A stretch of DNA of 64,000 nt from assembly GCA_025642065.1 (NCBI GenBank), contig JAODUP010000104.1, forward strand, positions 586,001-650,000. Reading direction: 5' to 3'. The notes beneath the pieces are model-generated. The model had not been told where the DNA came from. It saw only the letters and a list, made by a program, of their open reading frames with translations, and did not search any database. Shown piece by piece: positions 1 to 13,389 of this stretch; positions within the stretch are counted from its first letter, which is position 1; every line of letters starts with the position of its first letter. This DNA is from Paralvinella palmiformis (taxonomy: Eukaryota; Annelida; Polychaeta; Terebellida; Alvinellidae). The translations under genes were made by a program, and so were the position numbers.

Positions 1-1
1 C

Positions 2-765
2 AAGGATAACATTATAAGGGCGACAAAATTTGTTCGAAAAAGGGATGAATTCTCTTTAAATGAGGCAAACAAGCAGGCAATTATCCAGGTGAGCAAGGAA
101 CATTTGCGCCAGAGGGGCTGCTATGTGATCCAAGCTGAAGGAAGTGCCGATGTAGAGATTGCAAAAGCGCCCGTTACAAAGTCTGCTTTCAAGTCTACCA
201 ACCCTCGGTAGAGAATACGCCGATCTCTTCCTACCGTTGCTCTACCACGCTGAGGCAACAAACTGTACTGAACTCTATTTTAAAGTGTTCTGCTCACCAT
301 TGAAAAATCAGGATCCTGTTGAAACCAATGGCTGCAGAGCAATGGTGGCACTATTCAATGCAAATCAGAATGACGCCCTAGCATCTATCAGGTACAATAT
401 GGTCTGCAAGAAGGTTGCGAGAGCTAGGGCTTTTGTCGTGCCTGAAAGACGGCCCCCAACATCCTCAGCATGTAAATTTCATTCCCCGCAGGCATATTAC
501 CAGGTTATGGAGTCGATTGGCCGCAGTGATGAAATGGAGCCGTCTGAATGGGGATGGAGGGTAGAAGGGGAAAAACTACTCCTTCCAGTGATGAGAGACA
601 TAAGCCCTGCTCCAGATGTACTTCTTCAGATGATTCACTACGACTGTTCAAGAGGGGGCAAAACCCGAATGGGTACCGGCAGCAAAATGGGCTCGAATGC
701 ACCAGTGTGACAATTTGACAAATGAACCAGTGACAGGAGAGGATGATGAACAAGACGGCATCTAA
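2..765 (+). pseudogene. Decayed transposon-type ORF with Cys-rich C-terminus (left end cut by window)
   Basis: The reading moves through three frames: about 2-214, then about 200-655, then about 655-765, ending at TAA 763-765. The first block contains a stretch around RKRGCYVIQAEGSADVEIAK-like text. The second begins with a damaged acidic ADLFLPLLYHAEA segment and goes on to RRPPTSSACKFHSPQAYYQV and EPSEWGWRVEGEKLLLPVM. The third ends QCDNLTNEPVTGEDDE. I recognise this as the C-terminal half of an uncharacterised protein family present in many copies in cnidarian, mollusc and arthropod genomes. The order is an acidic nuclease-like core (normally with a GEDTDLL-type motif), then PPTS..K.H...YYQV, then a Cys-rich tail. 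Here the acidic motif is destroyed. The text jumps from the CTELYF segment directly into FCSPLKNQ, suggesting an internal deletion, and most tail cysteines are lost. It is a dead mobile-element copy, not a host gene. Assignment to a PIN-like nuclease fold is inference. Confidence 0.6.
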
Positions 766-2510
766 GAAGCAGTAAGGTTGTTTATTATGCATTATGACAT
801 CAGTAGTGTGTAATATTAGTGTTCCCTTGATTAGGTTACTGTTAGCGTCATAGATGACCTGGTTACATCATTGTAAATGCGACATTCATTCCAGAAAGTA
901 TTGTTACATTGGTGAAAAGAATATTTGTTCAATCATCAAGTTTGCAATTTGATGGTTACCAGTTAGATCTTTGAAATGTTTCTGCAGGCGGCCATCTTGT
1001 TTTTTACCTAAATTTTGGAGACTTTCTCACACGCCAAAATTGTCTAACTTTTGATATGTTGTTCTCCACACCAAATACTACACGAAACTATCATAAAAAA
1101 TGTGCAATTATTTTGGGTTACATGGTATATTGACAGCACTATTTAGAAAGGCTTAAACATCGAAGTTCCCGCTTGGTTAGGTAAATCTTGGATGAACAAA
1201 GAGGTTTTGGCTGTTGAAACAAACTCGATTAATTTGGCTCTGTCCATGTATAATACTTTTGATCAAATCGTATTGATGTTTCTTTTTAATGAAATATCGT
1301 CTACCAGATTGACACTTCTTATTTACATCTATAGACAATATATTCACTTTAAGTGGACTAAGTTTACTTTGATGAATTATCATTGAATTTAATTTATCTA
1401 GAGCTACCTTTATTATTTTAACCAACGAATTTGACGCAAGAAGAATTATGCTTATAGAACTTCCAAAATAAAGTATACTTAGTTGACCAGAAGACCATAT
1501 CGGATACAGTTTACATTGTGCAGATATTTTCTAGAAGATAATTATGTTTAGATATTAAATATTAAGTAGTCTATGTGGAATAAACTTTTCATTCACTGAA
1601 TGTCAACTCTGTAATAATATTAAAATCATTTTGTGTCAGTTAATGTCAAAGAATGCATACCTTGTATATCTAAGTTATAATACACAGCTTGATCAGCGAT
1701 ATTATGTATATAAAATGTTTATCATATTAAGCAAATTATCTGTTATGAATTAGTCTTCGCTCTTATATTTTTGTTGAATGGAGACGTTCCATATTCCAAA
1801 TATTAACGTTGCCCAATTTCAGACTCTGGTGTTTTATCAGTATAGATCCAATATATTCTGCCTACTGGTAATTTGGCTTATTTCTGTACATATAAAACCT
1901 TTGCCACTAATTTACTTTACAATTGGTTACATGTTTCAATACGGGTTGGCCTTAGTAACCAAGGACCCTAGACTTCGGCTTGTTCAATAACATACCATCT
2001 TCCAGTATCACTGGCTTCGGCTATTGTCTAGGTATAATTCGCTTCGCCAGGAATGTCATCGGGAAAGCAGTCACTCTAGCATCCTTTCGAACTAAAACTC
2101 TGGCATTCGAATAAGATGAACATTGCTTAAGTTCTCAAATCAATCTGATCTTAAATAACATATGCAAACTCATCGAGAATATTATTTTCTTAAAATAATC
2201 ATCTGTAGAAAAATAATTTTTTTGTGTGTACGAAATCAGATACTAGATTAGTATTAGTGTCAAAAATATAACGTGCATCTTCATAAACGACTACGCTTAC
2301 GAAAAGGGGTGATTGGTCTAATCGTAGGATCGATACATCCTAAGCGTGTCGATCTTCAATCATGAATCATATTTCCTGTAAAATTAGACGCCATATCTAA
2401 TGAGAAATGATGACACATATGATTTTGTATACTATCATTTGATCTGCAGATTAGCGTTTCTTCTCAATCACCCATTTGGAGACTTTATTGTTTGCCTGAC
2501 TCAAGATGCC
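766..2510. other. AT-rich DNA without recognisable genes
   Basis: The first few hundred bases may be the 3' untranslated part of the preceding element. The rest is AT-rich, with only short ORFs that lack domain-like text. I see no tRNA, no coherent coding frame and no inverted repeats clear enough to call. Confidence 0.5.

Positions 2511-2604
<94 letters not shown>
2511..2604. repeat. Compound microsatellite (AT)n(AG)n
   Basis: About 50 bp of AT dinucleotides run directly into about 40 bp of AG dinucleotides. The ORFs that cross it (YIYIYI / RERERE) are translation artefacts. Confidence 0.97.
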
Positions 2605-4591
<1,987 letters not shown>

Positions 4592-4785
4592 ACGCGCCTC
4601 CTTGGTCTAGCGGTAGCGTGTTGGACCACAGATCACTACCACCCGTGTCCGAATCTCGGCGTTGGCATATCTGAAGGATGTTTCATCTTTGACTTCGTTT
4701 CATTACATTTTTGGAGGTCGCTCGGCCCATTTAGCCTACCATGTGCCAAAAAGTGGCCGTAAAACTTCAATCATCACCACACGCA
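4592..4785 (+). mobile_element. tRNA-derived SINE, family S1 (copy a)
   Basis: The head looks like a tRNA gene and carries an RNA polymerase III promoter. An A box TGGTCTAGCGG lies at 4603-4613 and a B box close to GTCCGAATCTC at about 4647-4657, followed by a non-tRNA body (CATATCTGAAGGATGTTTC, then the stretch with GGTCGCTCGGCCCATTTAGC) and an AATCATCACC-type tail. The same body recurs at 18783-18972 (+), 27657-27856 (-), 40288-40474 (-) and, 5'-truncated, at 62472-62539 (+). SINEs are non-coding and are moved by a LINE reverse transcriptase. The tRNA part cannot fold into a clean acceptor stem, so this is not a functional tRNA. Confidence 0.88.
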
Positions 4786-4956
4786 CACACGTACACATAC
4801 ACACAGACATCCCTACACACATGCACACACGCAGACAGGCAAACATGCATATACTCACACAAACAAACATTCACATTGCATGTATGTATTAATCGAACAG
4901 GATGATTAGATAAACTATGAATACACCTGTCGTAATATATAATCTGCAATATTCAT

Positions 4957-4960
<4 letters not shown>

Positions 4961-5010
<50 letters not shown>
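4961..5010. repeat. (TAA)n microsatellite
   Basis: About 50 bp of AAT/TAA triplets. In this window such tracts often mark LINE 3' ends, but no LINE text is recognisable beside this one. Confidence 0.95.
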
Positions 5011-5850
5011 GTATGTTTCCTGAGCGAATGTTGGTTTTAGTACGCAGGTTTCAGTGTTATATAAAGACGACTGAGTATTGAGATTGATGGCGTTTATCAG
5101 TTTGCGGCCAATTCTGGACGTATACGTCGAGCCAATGATGGACAGACAATGGACGGGACATCGACTTGCCAACTCGGCCCGATATCTGGCCGATAAGCAA
5201 AGCCCGTGTGGGGACGATGTTGGCCAATGATATTAGGTCGATGGAGCTCGATGGCTGGGCTAACATACAGCATTCGCTGACGACTAAATCAAATTATTTT
5301 GGAATTATTACTACACGAATACTAGTACGTAATATTGGAATTGGTTTTTAGACGGGATTCACGAACTAAACAAGAAGATCCGTAGTTCTTGCTGTTTGGA
5401 TTACCCGGACTAATGTCGATAGACGAAGTGGGTCGTCATATAATGCCAGCTAGAATACGCGGCGCCGGTTTCCGTGAGTGGCGGTTCAGGTGGCGATTCC
5501 ATTAATCGAGATTGGGATGCTGGCCGGTCGTGATCGCGGGACTGGTGCTGGCTGGTATCACGAGGGAAAGTGGCACTGGTTCGCAGGTGTTCTGCCATCG
5601 GGACACTCGTTGTCGTAGTCGTTTGTACTTTATCGGCGCTGATGTTGGCGAATGTCATGATGCGTGTATGGCAAATCGGATATCTGTAGATGGCACCGAG
5701 CGTGCACCGCGCGACTGGGGAGCGATGCGAACCATTGCGTTTCTTGGCACATATGTGTCCATTCGTGCCTGGTGGGGAATGCGAATCGGAATGATGCAAA
5801 ACTAAGCACAGACAGGTATCGTATTCAGTAAGGTGAGTGAATGAGTGAGT
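5011..5850. other. Unique GC-richer island, no gene identified
   Basis: This is non-repetitive DNA with many CpGs. Overlapping ORFs run on both strands (minus 5410-5799, 129 codons; plus 5512-5805, 97 codons). Neither shows a domain I know. Conservation against relatives would be needed to decide between an exon, a regulatory element and old coding debris. Confidence 0.4.
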
Positions 5851-6012
5851 GGCTTATTTAGGCTGGGCGCAAGTCACAGGTGGGACATATGGTCAATGGA
5901 TAGCTTACTAGAAAAACACCCCTCAAAGACAGGTACTATTAGGATTCGAACTCACAACTCGGTGTTTTGTAGCGCAAGATTCTAACCTCTACGCGATCGA
6001 AACGCCAGTATT
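5851..6012 (-). mobile_element. tRNA-derived SINE-like element, family S2
   Basis: Read on the minus strand it begins with a tRNA-like head and a B box (plus-strand GGATTCGAACTC at about 5942-5953 is the complement of GAGTTCGAATCC). A body follows with the same order of blocks as family S1: a GGTGTTTT...-like block, then a ...GCCTAAATAAGCC-like end. It differs enough from S1 to be a separate or much older subfamily. Confidence 0.55.
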
Positions 6013-6054
6013 AAGTTAGGTATGGTGGCCATTTTGGTGTGTATGTTATATTAT

Positions 6055-6216
6055 ACCCCCCTCCATAATTAAACGATTAGTTTATGACCGCTCCCAATGA
6101 ATATTAATATGGGGTATTATTATATTACATATTATTTGTACAGCACCTGTGAATGGCTCATGCTAGTAAGGGCGCTTTATTAAATATACATTATTATTAT
6201 TATTATTATTATTATA
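6055..6216 (+). mobile_element. LINE A 3'-end fragment
   Basis: The fragment holds ATTATTTGTACAGCACCTG, a spacer GAATGGCTCATGCTAGTAAG, then GGGCGCTTTATTAAAT at about 6170-6185 and an (ATT)n tail. The same terminus is seen at about 48060-48103 and 49880-49980. It is a 5'-truncated retrotransposon insertion of the CR1/L2-like LINE described elsewhere in the window. Confidence 0.75.
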
Positions 6217-6431
6217 TTTATTCTGATATTGCGCAACAGGAAAACCATTAGATGTCATAGTCTTTCGTAGATGTCAAATCTCGCGTTGAACAAAACAGTA
6301 ATCTTGGCAGGCAACAACAAAGAGAATTATCATTAAAGACCATCCCACGTAAATGCTGTAAAATTTATAATAATTCCAATTCCTTTGTGCACAATTTAAA
6401 GATTGATAATTTTTGAATATATTAGTGTTTC

Positions 6432-6470
<39 letters not shown>

Positions 6471-6474
6471 AAAA

Positions 6475-6611
6475 AGGGTGGTCCTTATTTTTCCACTTTT
6501 AAATTTTCATACTCTCACCCCATGTGTGTGTTCCAATAGTTAAAACAAATATGGGCAAAGTTACAGCAGTATTAATCAAAGTTTAGAGGTAGCTCAATAG
6601 CTTTGAAGTTT
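6475..6611. repeat. Left terminal inverted repeat of the 2.2 kb transposon
   Basis: The complement of 8560-8692, with indels. Conserved blocks are GTGGTCC (6479-6485), AAATTTTCA near 6511 and TAGAGGTAGCT near 6584-6594. Confidence 0.68.
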
Positions 6612-6978
6612 AACACAATATGCCGATATACGCAATTGGCACATTATGTATATTGTGTATATCATCAAGTCGTGTATTCATTCACTTCATTGATAGTTCC
6701 AAAGAAGATATTCTGTTTTATCTAATCAGTCAATATTGATCTTTGGGAAGTTTTTGTGTTTGGGGGGTTTTCCCTGGGCCCGTAAATCCAACCAATCTGT
6801 TCCCCCCAAACCCGGTTTTTCCATCAATATCATAAAAATTTCAACTTCCTTTTGTAGACAAAACTTAAATTCATTAAATCATTTGGGGAAAATTTGTCAG
6901 TGTAGAAAATATAAAAAAATTAAAAAGAAAGAAAATGCTTACAATAGGCAGCACCAGGCTCAGCAGGAAGAGTACTAA

Positions 6979-8296
6979 ATGAATGAAACCGTTAAACTAT
7001 GTGTTTCTGCAGACAGTGCTGACAATACGGAGACAGGCGATACAGATGATGATTTCCTGCCGTTCAGAGGAAACCAGTCAGAAGAACCTTCAACTTCTAT
7101 GCCTAAGCATAGAAAGAGGGCTAGAAAAAGTATCATAAGCCCTGAGCTAGCTGCTACAATGGATAGGACAAACCTGTCTGAGCGCAAAGCAACGTTTATG
7201 CTTGCAGCCACCGCCATAAACTTCGTCAGGATATTTCCCAGCAGCTAAAGAGCAAGTTTAACCCAAATACCCCACTAACTGTCCATTGGGGTGGAAAACC
7301 TTTGAAAGATCTCACGGAAAAAGAATTAGTAGATCGTTTACCTGTTATCGTGTCTGAATTGGAAACAAACCAACTACTTGGTGTACCAAAATTGATCTCC
7401 GGCACTGGTGAGGCCCAAGCTACAGCCGTCATCAGTTATTAGAGGACTGGAGGGTACAACATCTGATCAGAGCTCTATAATTTGACAGAACGTCCACCAA
7501 CACAGGTCGCATCAATGGCGCATGTCCGTTACTGGAAGCAAAATTGGGCCGTAATCTGCTATACTTGGCTTGTCGGCATCATATACTAGAACTCGTTCTT
7601 GCCTGTGTATTACTACATGTATGGGGGCGACATCTGGTCCTGATGTTGAAATCTTCAAGCGATTCCAGAAGCACTGAGAATACATTGACTGATCAAACTT
7701 CAAACCAGCAGTAGTTGCACTAAACTCAATTGCAGATGTCAAAGATGAAGCAATTGACTTTGCTCTGAAGCAGCTTCAAACATTCCAGCCTCGAGATGAC
7801 TACAGAGAACTCTTAGAACTTGTAATCATATTTCTGGGTGGTACTCCTCAACGTGACATACACTTTATGGCACCAGGAGCAATACACCATGCTCGCTGGA
7901 TGGCAAAATCATTGTATGTTTCTGAAGTTGAAGGAACCGAAAATCCACCAAAACGCATCAAAATAGTAACCGACTCAATCAAGGATATGTCTTTAACCAA
8001 TTTTGTGACCCCTAACGACCATGAACTTCTGCCAATGTCTTGACATAACAACATATTTCCTGCAGGCTGATCCTGATACGTGGAATTCCCAAGATGACTA
8101 CACGAGAGCGCCTGAAATCACGTGGAGCTTGAAAGTCGTTAACGACACAGCCGGGAGGGGTGTGGCTCTCATCGAGGAATATAACTCCTTGCTGACAAAT
8201 GATGAAGAGCAAAAGCAGTACCTACTCTAAGTAGTTCAGGACCACAGACACCGCTTCCCTGATGCCAAAAAGAGCACCTCAACTACTAATAACTAG
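6979..8296 (+). pseudogene. Transposase-like RNase H-fold protein, frameshifted
   Basis: ATG 6979 opens frame 1 (ADSADNTETGDTDDDFLPF, later SPELAATMDRTNLSERKATF). The reading then moves to frame 3 from 7245 (LKSKFNPNTPLTVHWGGKPL, LVDRLPVIVSELETNQLLGV, SGTGEAQATAVI) and to frame 2 from 7436 (LLEDW, FDRTSTNTGRINGACPLLEA, LLYLACRHHILELVLA). It then shifts again through SGPDVEIFKRFQKH and PQRDIHFMAPGAIHHARWMA, and ends in frame 2 with GVALIEEYNSLLTNDEEQKQ, QDHRHRFPDAKKSTS and TAG 8294-8296. I recognise a family found in very many copies in invertebrate genomes and usually left as 'uncharacterized protein'. The FD.TSxNTGR...LACRHH.LEL order resembles the RNase H-like core of cut-and-paste transposases (hAT-like reading is inference). 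Several shifts and stops make it inactive. Its placement between inverted repeats shows what it belongs to. Confidence 0.75.
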
Positions 8297-8500
8297 TGAC
8301 ACTTCTGAATCATATGATCATTGACATTAATGATCATCATCTCAATGACGGACAGTAATATTGGCTTAGCATTCAATCAATATGTAAGGAGTTGTAATTG
8401 TTTGTTTTAATGATATAATGATGTAACTGTTTTAATTGTCTGCATGTATGTATCATGCTACCACTGTCCACTAATGTTCAGATTGAACATGCTGAATGTG

Positions 8501-8506
8501 AATAAA
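8501..8506 (+). promoter_or_regulatory. AATAAA polyadenylation signal of the transposon ORF
   Basis: A canonical AATAAA hexamer lies about 205 bp after the final stop at 8296 and before the right inverted repeat, as expected for the element's own transcript. Confidence 0.5.
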
Positions 8507-8559
8507 TACTTTTATATATTATTTTTGTAAATTACACGAAATATACCCCTATTTTAGTA

Positions 8560-8692
8560 AATTTCAAAGGCCTTTCAAAAGCTACCTCTAGATATTACTG
8601 GAATTCTTCCTAATTTGGCTTACTGGAGTTTTTGGTCAAGTCAAACACATTTAAGGGCTGAGAATTTGAAAAAATCAAAAAAGGACCACACT
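8560..8692. repeat. Right terminal inverted repeat of the 2.2 kb transposon
   Basis: The inverted partner of 6475-6611. The outer end reads GGACCACACT at 8683-8692 and is followed at once by an AT tract. Confidence 0.68.
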
Positions 8693-8694
<2 letters not shown>

Positions 8695-8736
<42 letters not shown>

Positions 8737-8838
8737 ATGTGCGTTTGTGTGTGTGTTTTGGGGGGGGGGGGCTGATAAGAAACCTAGATCAGAAACTAAG
8801 TTCCCTCAAAAGTCTCTAGCATGAAAAGCGGTCTCTCT

Positions 8839-8886
<48 letters not shown>

Positions 8887-8914
8887 AGAGGAGAAAGAGA
8901 GAGAGAGAGAGAGT
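8695..8914. repeat. Composite microsatellite (AT)n, poly-G, (CT)n(TA)n, (GA)n
   Basis: AT run 8695-8733, a run of about 13 G ending near 8771, then CT/TA repeats at about 8837-8886 and GA repeats to about 8914. The CT and GA arms flanking the TA core form an imperfect inverted repeat. Confidence 0.9.
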
Positions 8915-9989
8915 TATGTCAATGAAGTACAGAATTCTTGTTGGAGTTGGAAACATGTATTCTCGTATTCTCTATACGATAGCTCAATGATCAACAATGC
9001 GAAGGCATAAAGCCGAATATTTATGGTTCTTGTTGTATAAGCTGATTATTCTAAATACAGCTCTGTTAGATCGTTTAGACACTGGGCTAAAAAAAACACA
9101 CGAATGGAATAATTCCAGAAATAGCAGCTGGAGAAGCTTCAACCAAGAAAACATCTAACTCAATCATAGTTTGGATACTGCAATTGTTATATCATAAAGT
9201 ACACACTAATAACATACGTTTTAGACCTATATCGTTGCAATAAGCAGGCCAGTTGTAAAAGAGAATACTGGCAACTTTGGCATCAATCTGCATTAGCACA
9301 GACTGGGCTGCGTGTGGAGGGAGGCAGGTAGAGAGAAAGGCGATGGGCGCTGAATAGTTTTCACGAAATCATGAACAGCCCAAACACAACCGAAATGTAA
9401 AGATCTAGCCCAATGGCGGCACTGGTGGCACTGGTGCATACAAATAAATATTCATCTGAATGTATATATCTAATTTCTGTGGAAATATCTTCTGGACCCG
9501 TTGGCATAACATTTTATACAGTTTGAGTATCTAGTAAATTTGTGGGCCTACAGGCTTACGTTATCAAATTTCCTCCTCTAAGCTCATGGGACTAAATACT
9601 TTGTGATCGTGTCCTCGTTGTGGTCATTTTGCGTACCGTATATCAATTACCAATACCTCCTATAACCCAGATACATTCTCGTACACACACCCCCACACAC
9701 GCACACACGCGTCTGCGCGCACGCACGCGATTTCTGTAACAAATAGACAATCCATAATACCGCCCCATTTCCTGTAAGCTATACACAGTGGATCCAGAAT
9801 GACATGTAATCCGTGTAAAGCGACGATATTTATTTACATAAACGTTTTTCACAATCGTATACATTTAAAGTTATATACAGTTGTTTACCGGGTTTAACAT
9901 GATTTCTTTTTACAAATGTTATTTGATGCAGTGATGTTTCTAACCTGCTAGATAATTTATTTTAAAATACATTGTCTCAATATGGTTCC

Positions 9990-10027
<38 letters not shown>

Positions 10028-10862
10028 TCGAATGTCCGAAATGAACTTTTCCGTGGTGAATTTAATTGGATTGTGGCAAATTGGATTGTGACATTACGTC
10101 GAAGGATTTATCAAGACTTCCTTGAACCTAGGCAACATTTAGATTTTATTTTGGTAGATTCTCTTGATCTGAAACCCGCAATAAAATGATAATAACAACA
10201 TCGACGGATAGCTGGATAGAAATTACCAAAAGGTATTCGATTTCTTGCCGAGCAAATAATAAAAATCCACCGAATCTTATTTAGATTTGACATATATCAG
10301 CAAAAAGCGTATGGAAATAATCGCATCCTCGTAATATTTATTCCCAACTTAACTGGAAGTGTGTTTTTTCCCTTCTATTTTTCTGATTATTTTCCCACCT
10401 GTTTATTATACAAACGCCAGTAAGGTTACCGCATAATATATTTCGGGTTGTCCTCCTGTGAGTAGGTCTGTGAGAAAAACCTCAATCCTGGTTTGTTGTT
10501 GTTGTTGTAACCATTAATCAGCCATTGAAAGGAACTTCCGTGTTTCTGTTCTATTTTTCCCTTTCGTTTTGTGTCGAGCTATCATTTATCACCGACGAAC
10601 GTGTAGAGTTGAAAGATCCAAGGAACAAGAGCGTTACCAGTAACACTCGAAATCAAGTGTCTACGTTGTTTTTCGTTCAAGGTTCCCTTCAATGTCATTT
10701 TCCCACAATCCTTTGCTGTTCCGTTCGTTTCACTTAATTTGTTTACGAAACATATGCAGACTTGCAATTTATATATTTGTTTTCTTTTAGAGCAGCCAAC
10801 AAGTTAACTCCCAATCTTACTGTAATCTATGAAATTGTAGAACCTGATTTTGGGGAAGGAGT
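8915..10862. other. No gene seen; short AT tract at 9992-10022
   Basis: Mixed-composition DNA with short unconvincing ORFs and a CA/GC-rich simple stretch near 9680-9730. I see no SINE heads or LINE text. Confidence 0.5.
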
Positions 10863-10891
10863 TCCCCCCCTCTCTCTCTCTCTCCTCTCTC

Positions 10892-10927
<36 letters not shown>

Positions 10928-10951
10928 GTTCATAGACACATATATAAATGT

Positions 10952-10985
<34 letters not shown>
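10863..10985. repeat. Composite microsatellite (CT)n(TA)n ... (CA)n
   Basis: A CT-rich block at 10866-10907, then TA to about 10926, a short spacer and CA at 10953-10983. Confidence 0.93.
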
Positions 10986-11212
10986 AGGCGTGCGCGCGCG
11001 AGCATAAGTGTGTGTATGTGTATAGGGAAGGGGGTCTTGCAATGACTGGGTTGTTTTGGGCTTCCCAGCCTACTAGAGACTGTTTTGTTGGCAAGCTTCA
11101 CTTGAAACGAAACATAGAGCTTTCTCTCTGATTATGTGTTTACAAAGACTCATGCTTAGTAGGAGAATTGTGGCATGTAGAGTATCAAGTTATTATTGTC
11201 AAACTCCAAAGT

Positions 11213-11253
11213 ATAAGTAAGTAAGTAAGTAAGTAAGTAATAATAATAATAAT

Positions 11254-11284
<31 letters not shown>

Positions 11285-11285
11285 T
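11213..11285. repeat. Adjacent microsatellites (GTAA)n, (TAA)n, (ATC)n
   Basis: Three short tandem repeats lie end to end: GTAA, then AAT, then CAT triplets. SINE S1 tails here also end in ATC triplets, so this could be the residue of a tail. Confidence 0.9.
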
Positions 11286-12607
11286 CCATAAGGTCCGATT
11301 ATGTGTTGTTGTTTTTATCGTAAAAGCTTTCTGTGTTTAAGCTGGCGGCGAATGGCATTTAAAAATCATATATCAGAGGATTAATTCATTTGCTAGGTAC
11401 TTCCCATCGAGTTATTAGTACCGTTCTTAATGGACTTGTGTACTTATTACATACCTGTATTTCTGGACTATTACACACAACGAACTGAAATATCAATTCC
11501 TTCATCTGGATCAGTGATGATTTTTTTGATAAACTGGCCACGGTTGATTTCGGATACCAGTCGAATACCATTGTCCCAATTGATGAATTCACCGATTGAT
11601 CTCCGATGCGCTCTATGTATTACGTCGTGGTAGCTTCAATAAGAATTTTTTTCTAAGCAGCTAACAGTTGGTTCTATTGTGTCCGTTGTGCAAAACACAA
11701 AGCTGCCACTTATTGCATTTGATACACATGACCCAATCTGCTCGATAGAAATTATATAAACCTATTGGGCCATATTTAGTGATCCACATCGTGAAATTTA
11801 ATTGCTCATTCAATGGAGTTAATCACCAACCCACGTAACTGCTACATGCCACAAACATGGCTTCTGATGAAACCCGTTCTTTTGGTTGGAAGGGCATCCG
11901 ACTACACTGCCTGTGGAGGACCGCTTTAGACGTTCCATACACGTTAGACACCCCCCACACACTCTTCGCACGCACACGTACACATACAGAAGACTCCTAA
12001 ATGCACCCACACAAGCGAAATTCACACACAAATACAGGAAGCCGAGTAGTACTCCGGCAGGCCGATATATAAAACAGACAGGAAACACGCACACATACAT
12101 AAGTTCAAATATACATCCAGACAAGCAGATTGATATATAGACAGACAGACGAGACAGACAGATACACGGACAGATAGACAGACATATATACATACACACA
12201 GACATAATGAGAAGCACACACAGAAACCTGAATATGAACTAATAATTTCAAAGACACACATGAATGGACATATCCCAGAGAGCAGGAATGTGATAAACTG
12301 TGACGTAATATAGCGTCAAACGGTACATTGGTCTGGGTCGTGATACAGATCAGATTTTAGATTTGATATCTAATCTTTTCGGGTTGACAGAGTGCAAGAA
12401 ATCTACGCTGAAATGGACATTGACAAACACAATAGTAAACACACACGAACCTAAAGCAAGACGACACCGTAAACTATTATCATCATGAGCTAAAGCTTAT
12501 CAAAGGCATTACACCCTTCCACTCTTCCGACGAAATAAATCTAATTATTTAACTTATCTATGGCCATGATATGACTTAAATAGCTCCATTCGAACTGAAA
12601 CTAAACA

Positions 12608-12650
<43 letters not shown>

Positions 12651-12844
12651 TTATATTTAATCCTGGTGCTTGCTAGGAGATATATGATGGCAACATCAAA
12701 TAGTTTTTTTAAGGGTTAACCTTTTTTTTTCCCTTTTTTTTTTTTTTTTAATTGGGAAATTTTTGGGGGGGTCGAGACTAAAGATAATACTTAGTCACTC
12801 ACTTTGCCATTGGATTGACGTGTATTGCAATGGAGAAGTTAACC

Positions 12845-12878
<34 letters not shown>

Positions 12879-13380
12879 ATATCTATCTATCTATCTCTAT
12901 CTCGCTCCCTCTCCCCTTCTCTCCCCCCTCTCTCTATATGTGTGTGTGTATATATTTTCCAACGTTCACCCGTCTAACCTACAGATTAGAATGATGTAGT
13001 GTTTGCTAGTGTATCCATCAATACATTTGTTCCAATTCTGTTGAAATGTCGAAGGCCAACGGGTATTGATCTGGTCGTATTCGTGTTTCGTGCCGATATA
13101 AATTATTATTATTTACATGTAGGATCAGGTTTGCGTTGTTTTATGGTTGCTACTACTGCGAAGATAAAACGTCTATCTTTTTATTATCTCAATTACCTGC
13201 ACCACTCCGGACAGGTGTTAAGCAGTGAAAAATGCTGAAATATTTGTTGTAGTTACGAACAATCTTATGCACAAGGTAGGCCAAATGGACTGATTTATGT
13301 CATGTTTTGAGGAGTGAACAGAAATAGAAAATGAAAACAAAACCTTTCACACTATTTGTAGTAAAAGCTCCGACACTATT
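11286..13380. other. No gene seen; simple repeats and one possible retroelement scrap
   Basis: Around 11885-11905 the text GGTTGGAAGGGCATCCGAC resembles a short block common at the 3' ends of RTE-type retroelements and their SINEs; this is weak. Then come AC-rich DNA, an AT tract at 12609-12647 and a CT/TATC/TATG composite at about 12843-12955. The stretch 12690-12775 is unusually rich in homopolymers. Confidence 0.45.
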
Positions 13381-13389
13381 ATTATTAAA

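Larger units (their letters stand above)
6475..8692 (+). mobile_element. DNA transposon with long terminal inverted repeats, 2.2 kb
   Basis: The left end (6475-6611) and the right end (8560-8692) are inverted copies of each other. Reading inward, both show AGgGTGGTCC / AGtGTGGTCC, then AAATTnTCA, a GTGTGT block, CAGTAnTAT, TAGAGGTAGCT and CTTTGAAnTTT. They enclose one transposase-like ORF remnant (6979-8296). The element lies between an AT tract ending near 6468 and another starting near 8695, so it probably entered a single (TA)n microsatellite; because of this the target-site duplication cannot be read. Superfamily is not assigned. Confidence 0.72.

Noticed and set aside
159..710. 183-codon frame taken as an intact small gene
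   Set aside because: Family text continues into other frames on both sides, and the acidic core and Cys-rich tail are broken. It is a decayed element, not a gene with its own start.
5410..5799. 129-codon minus-strand open frame in the GC-rich island
   Set aside because: Composition is rich in T, R, H and P with no hydrophobic pattern or motif, and a competing plus-strand frame covers the same bases. Not enough to call a gene.
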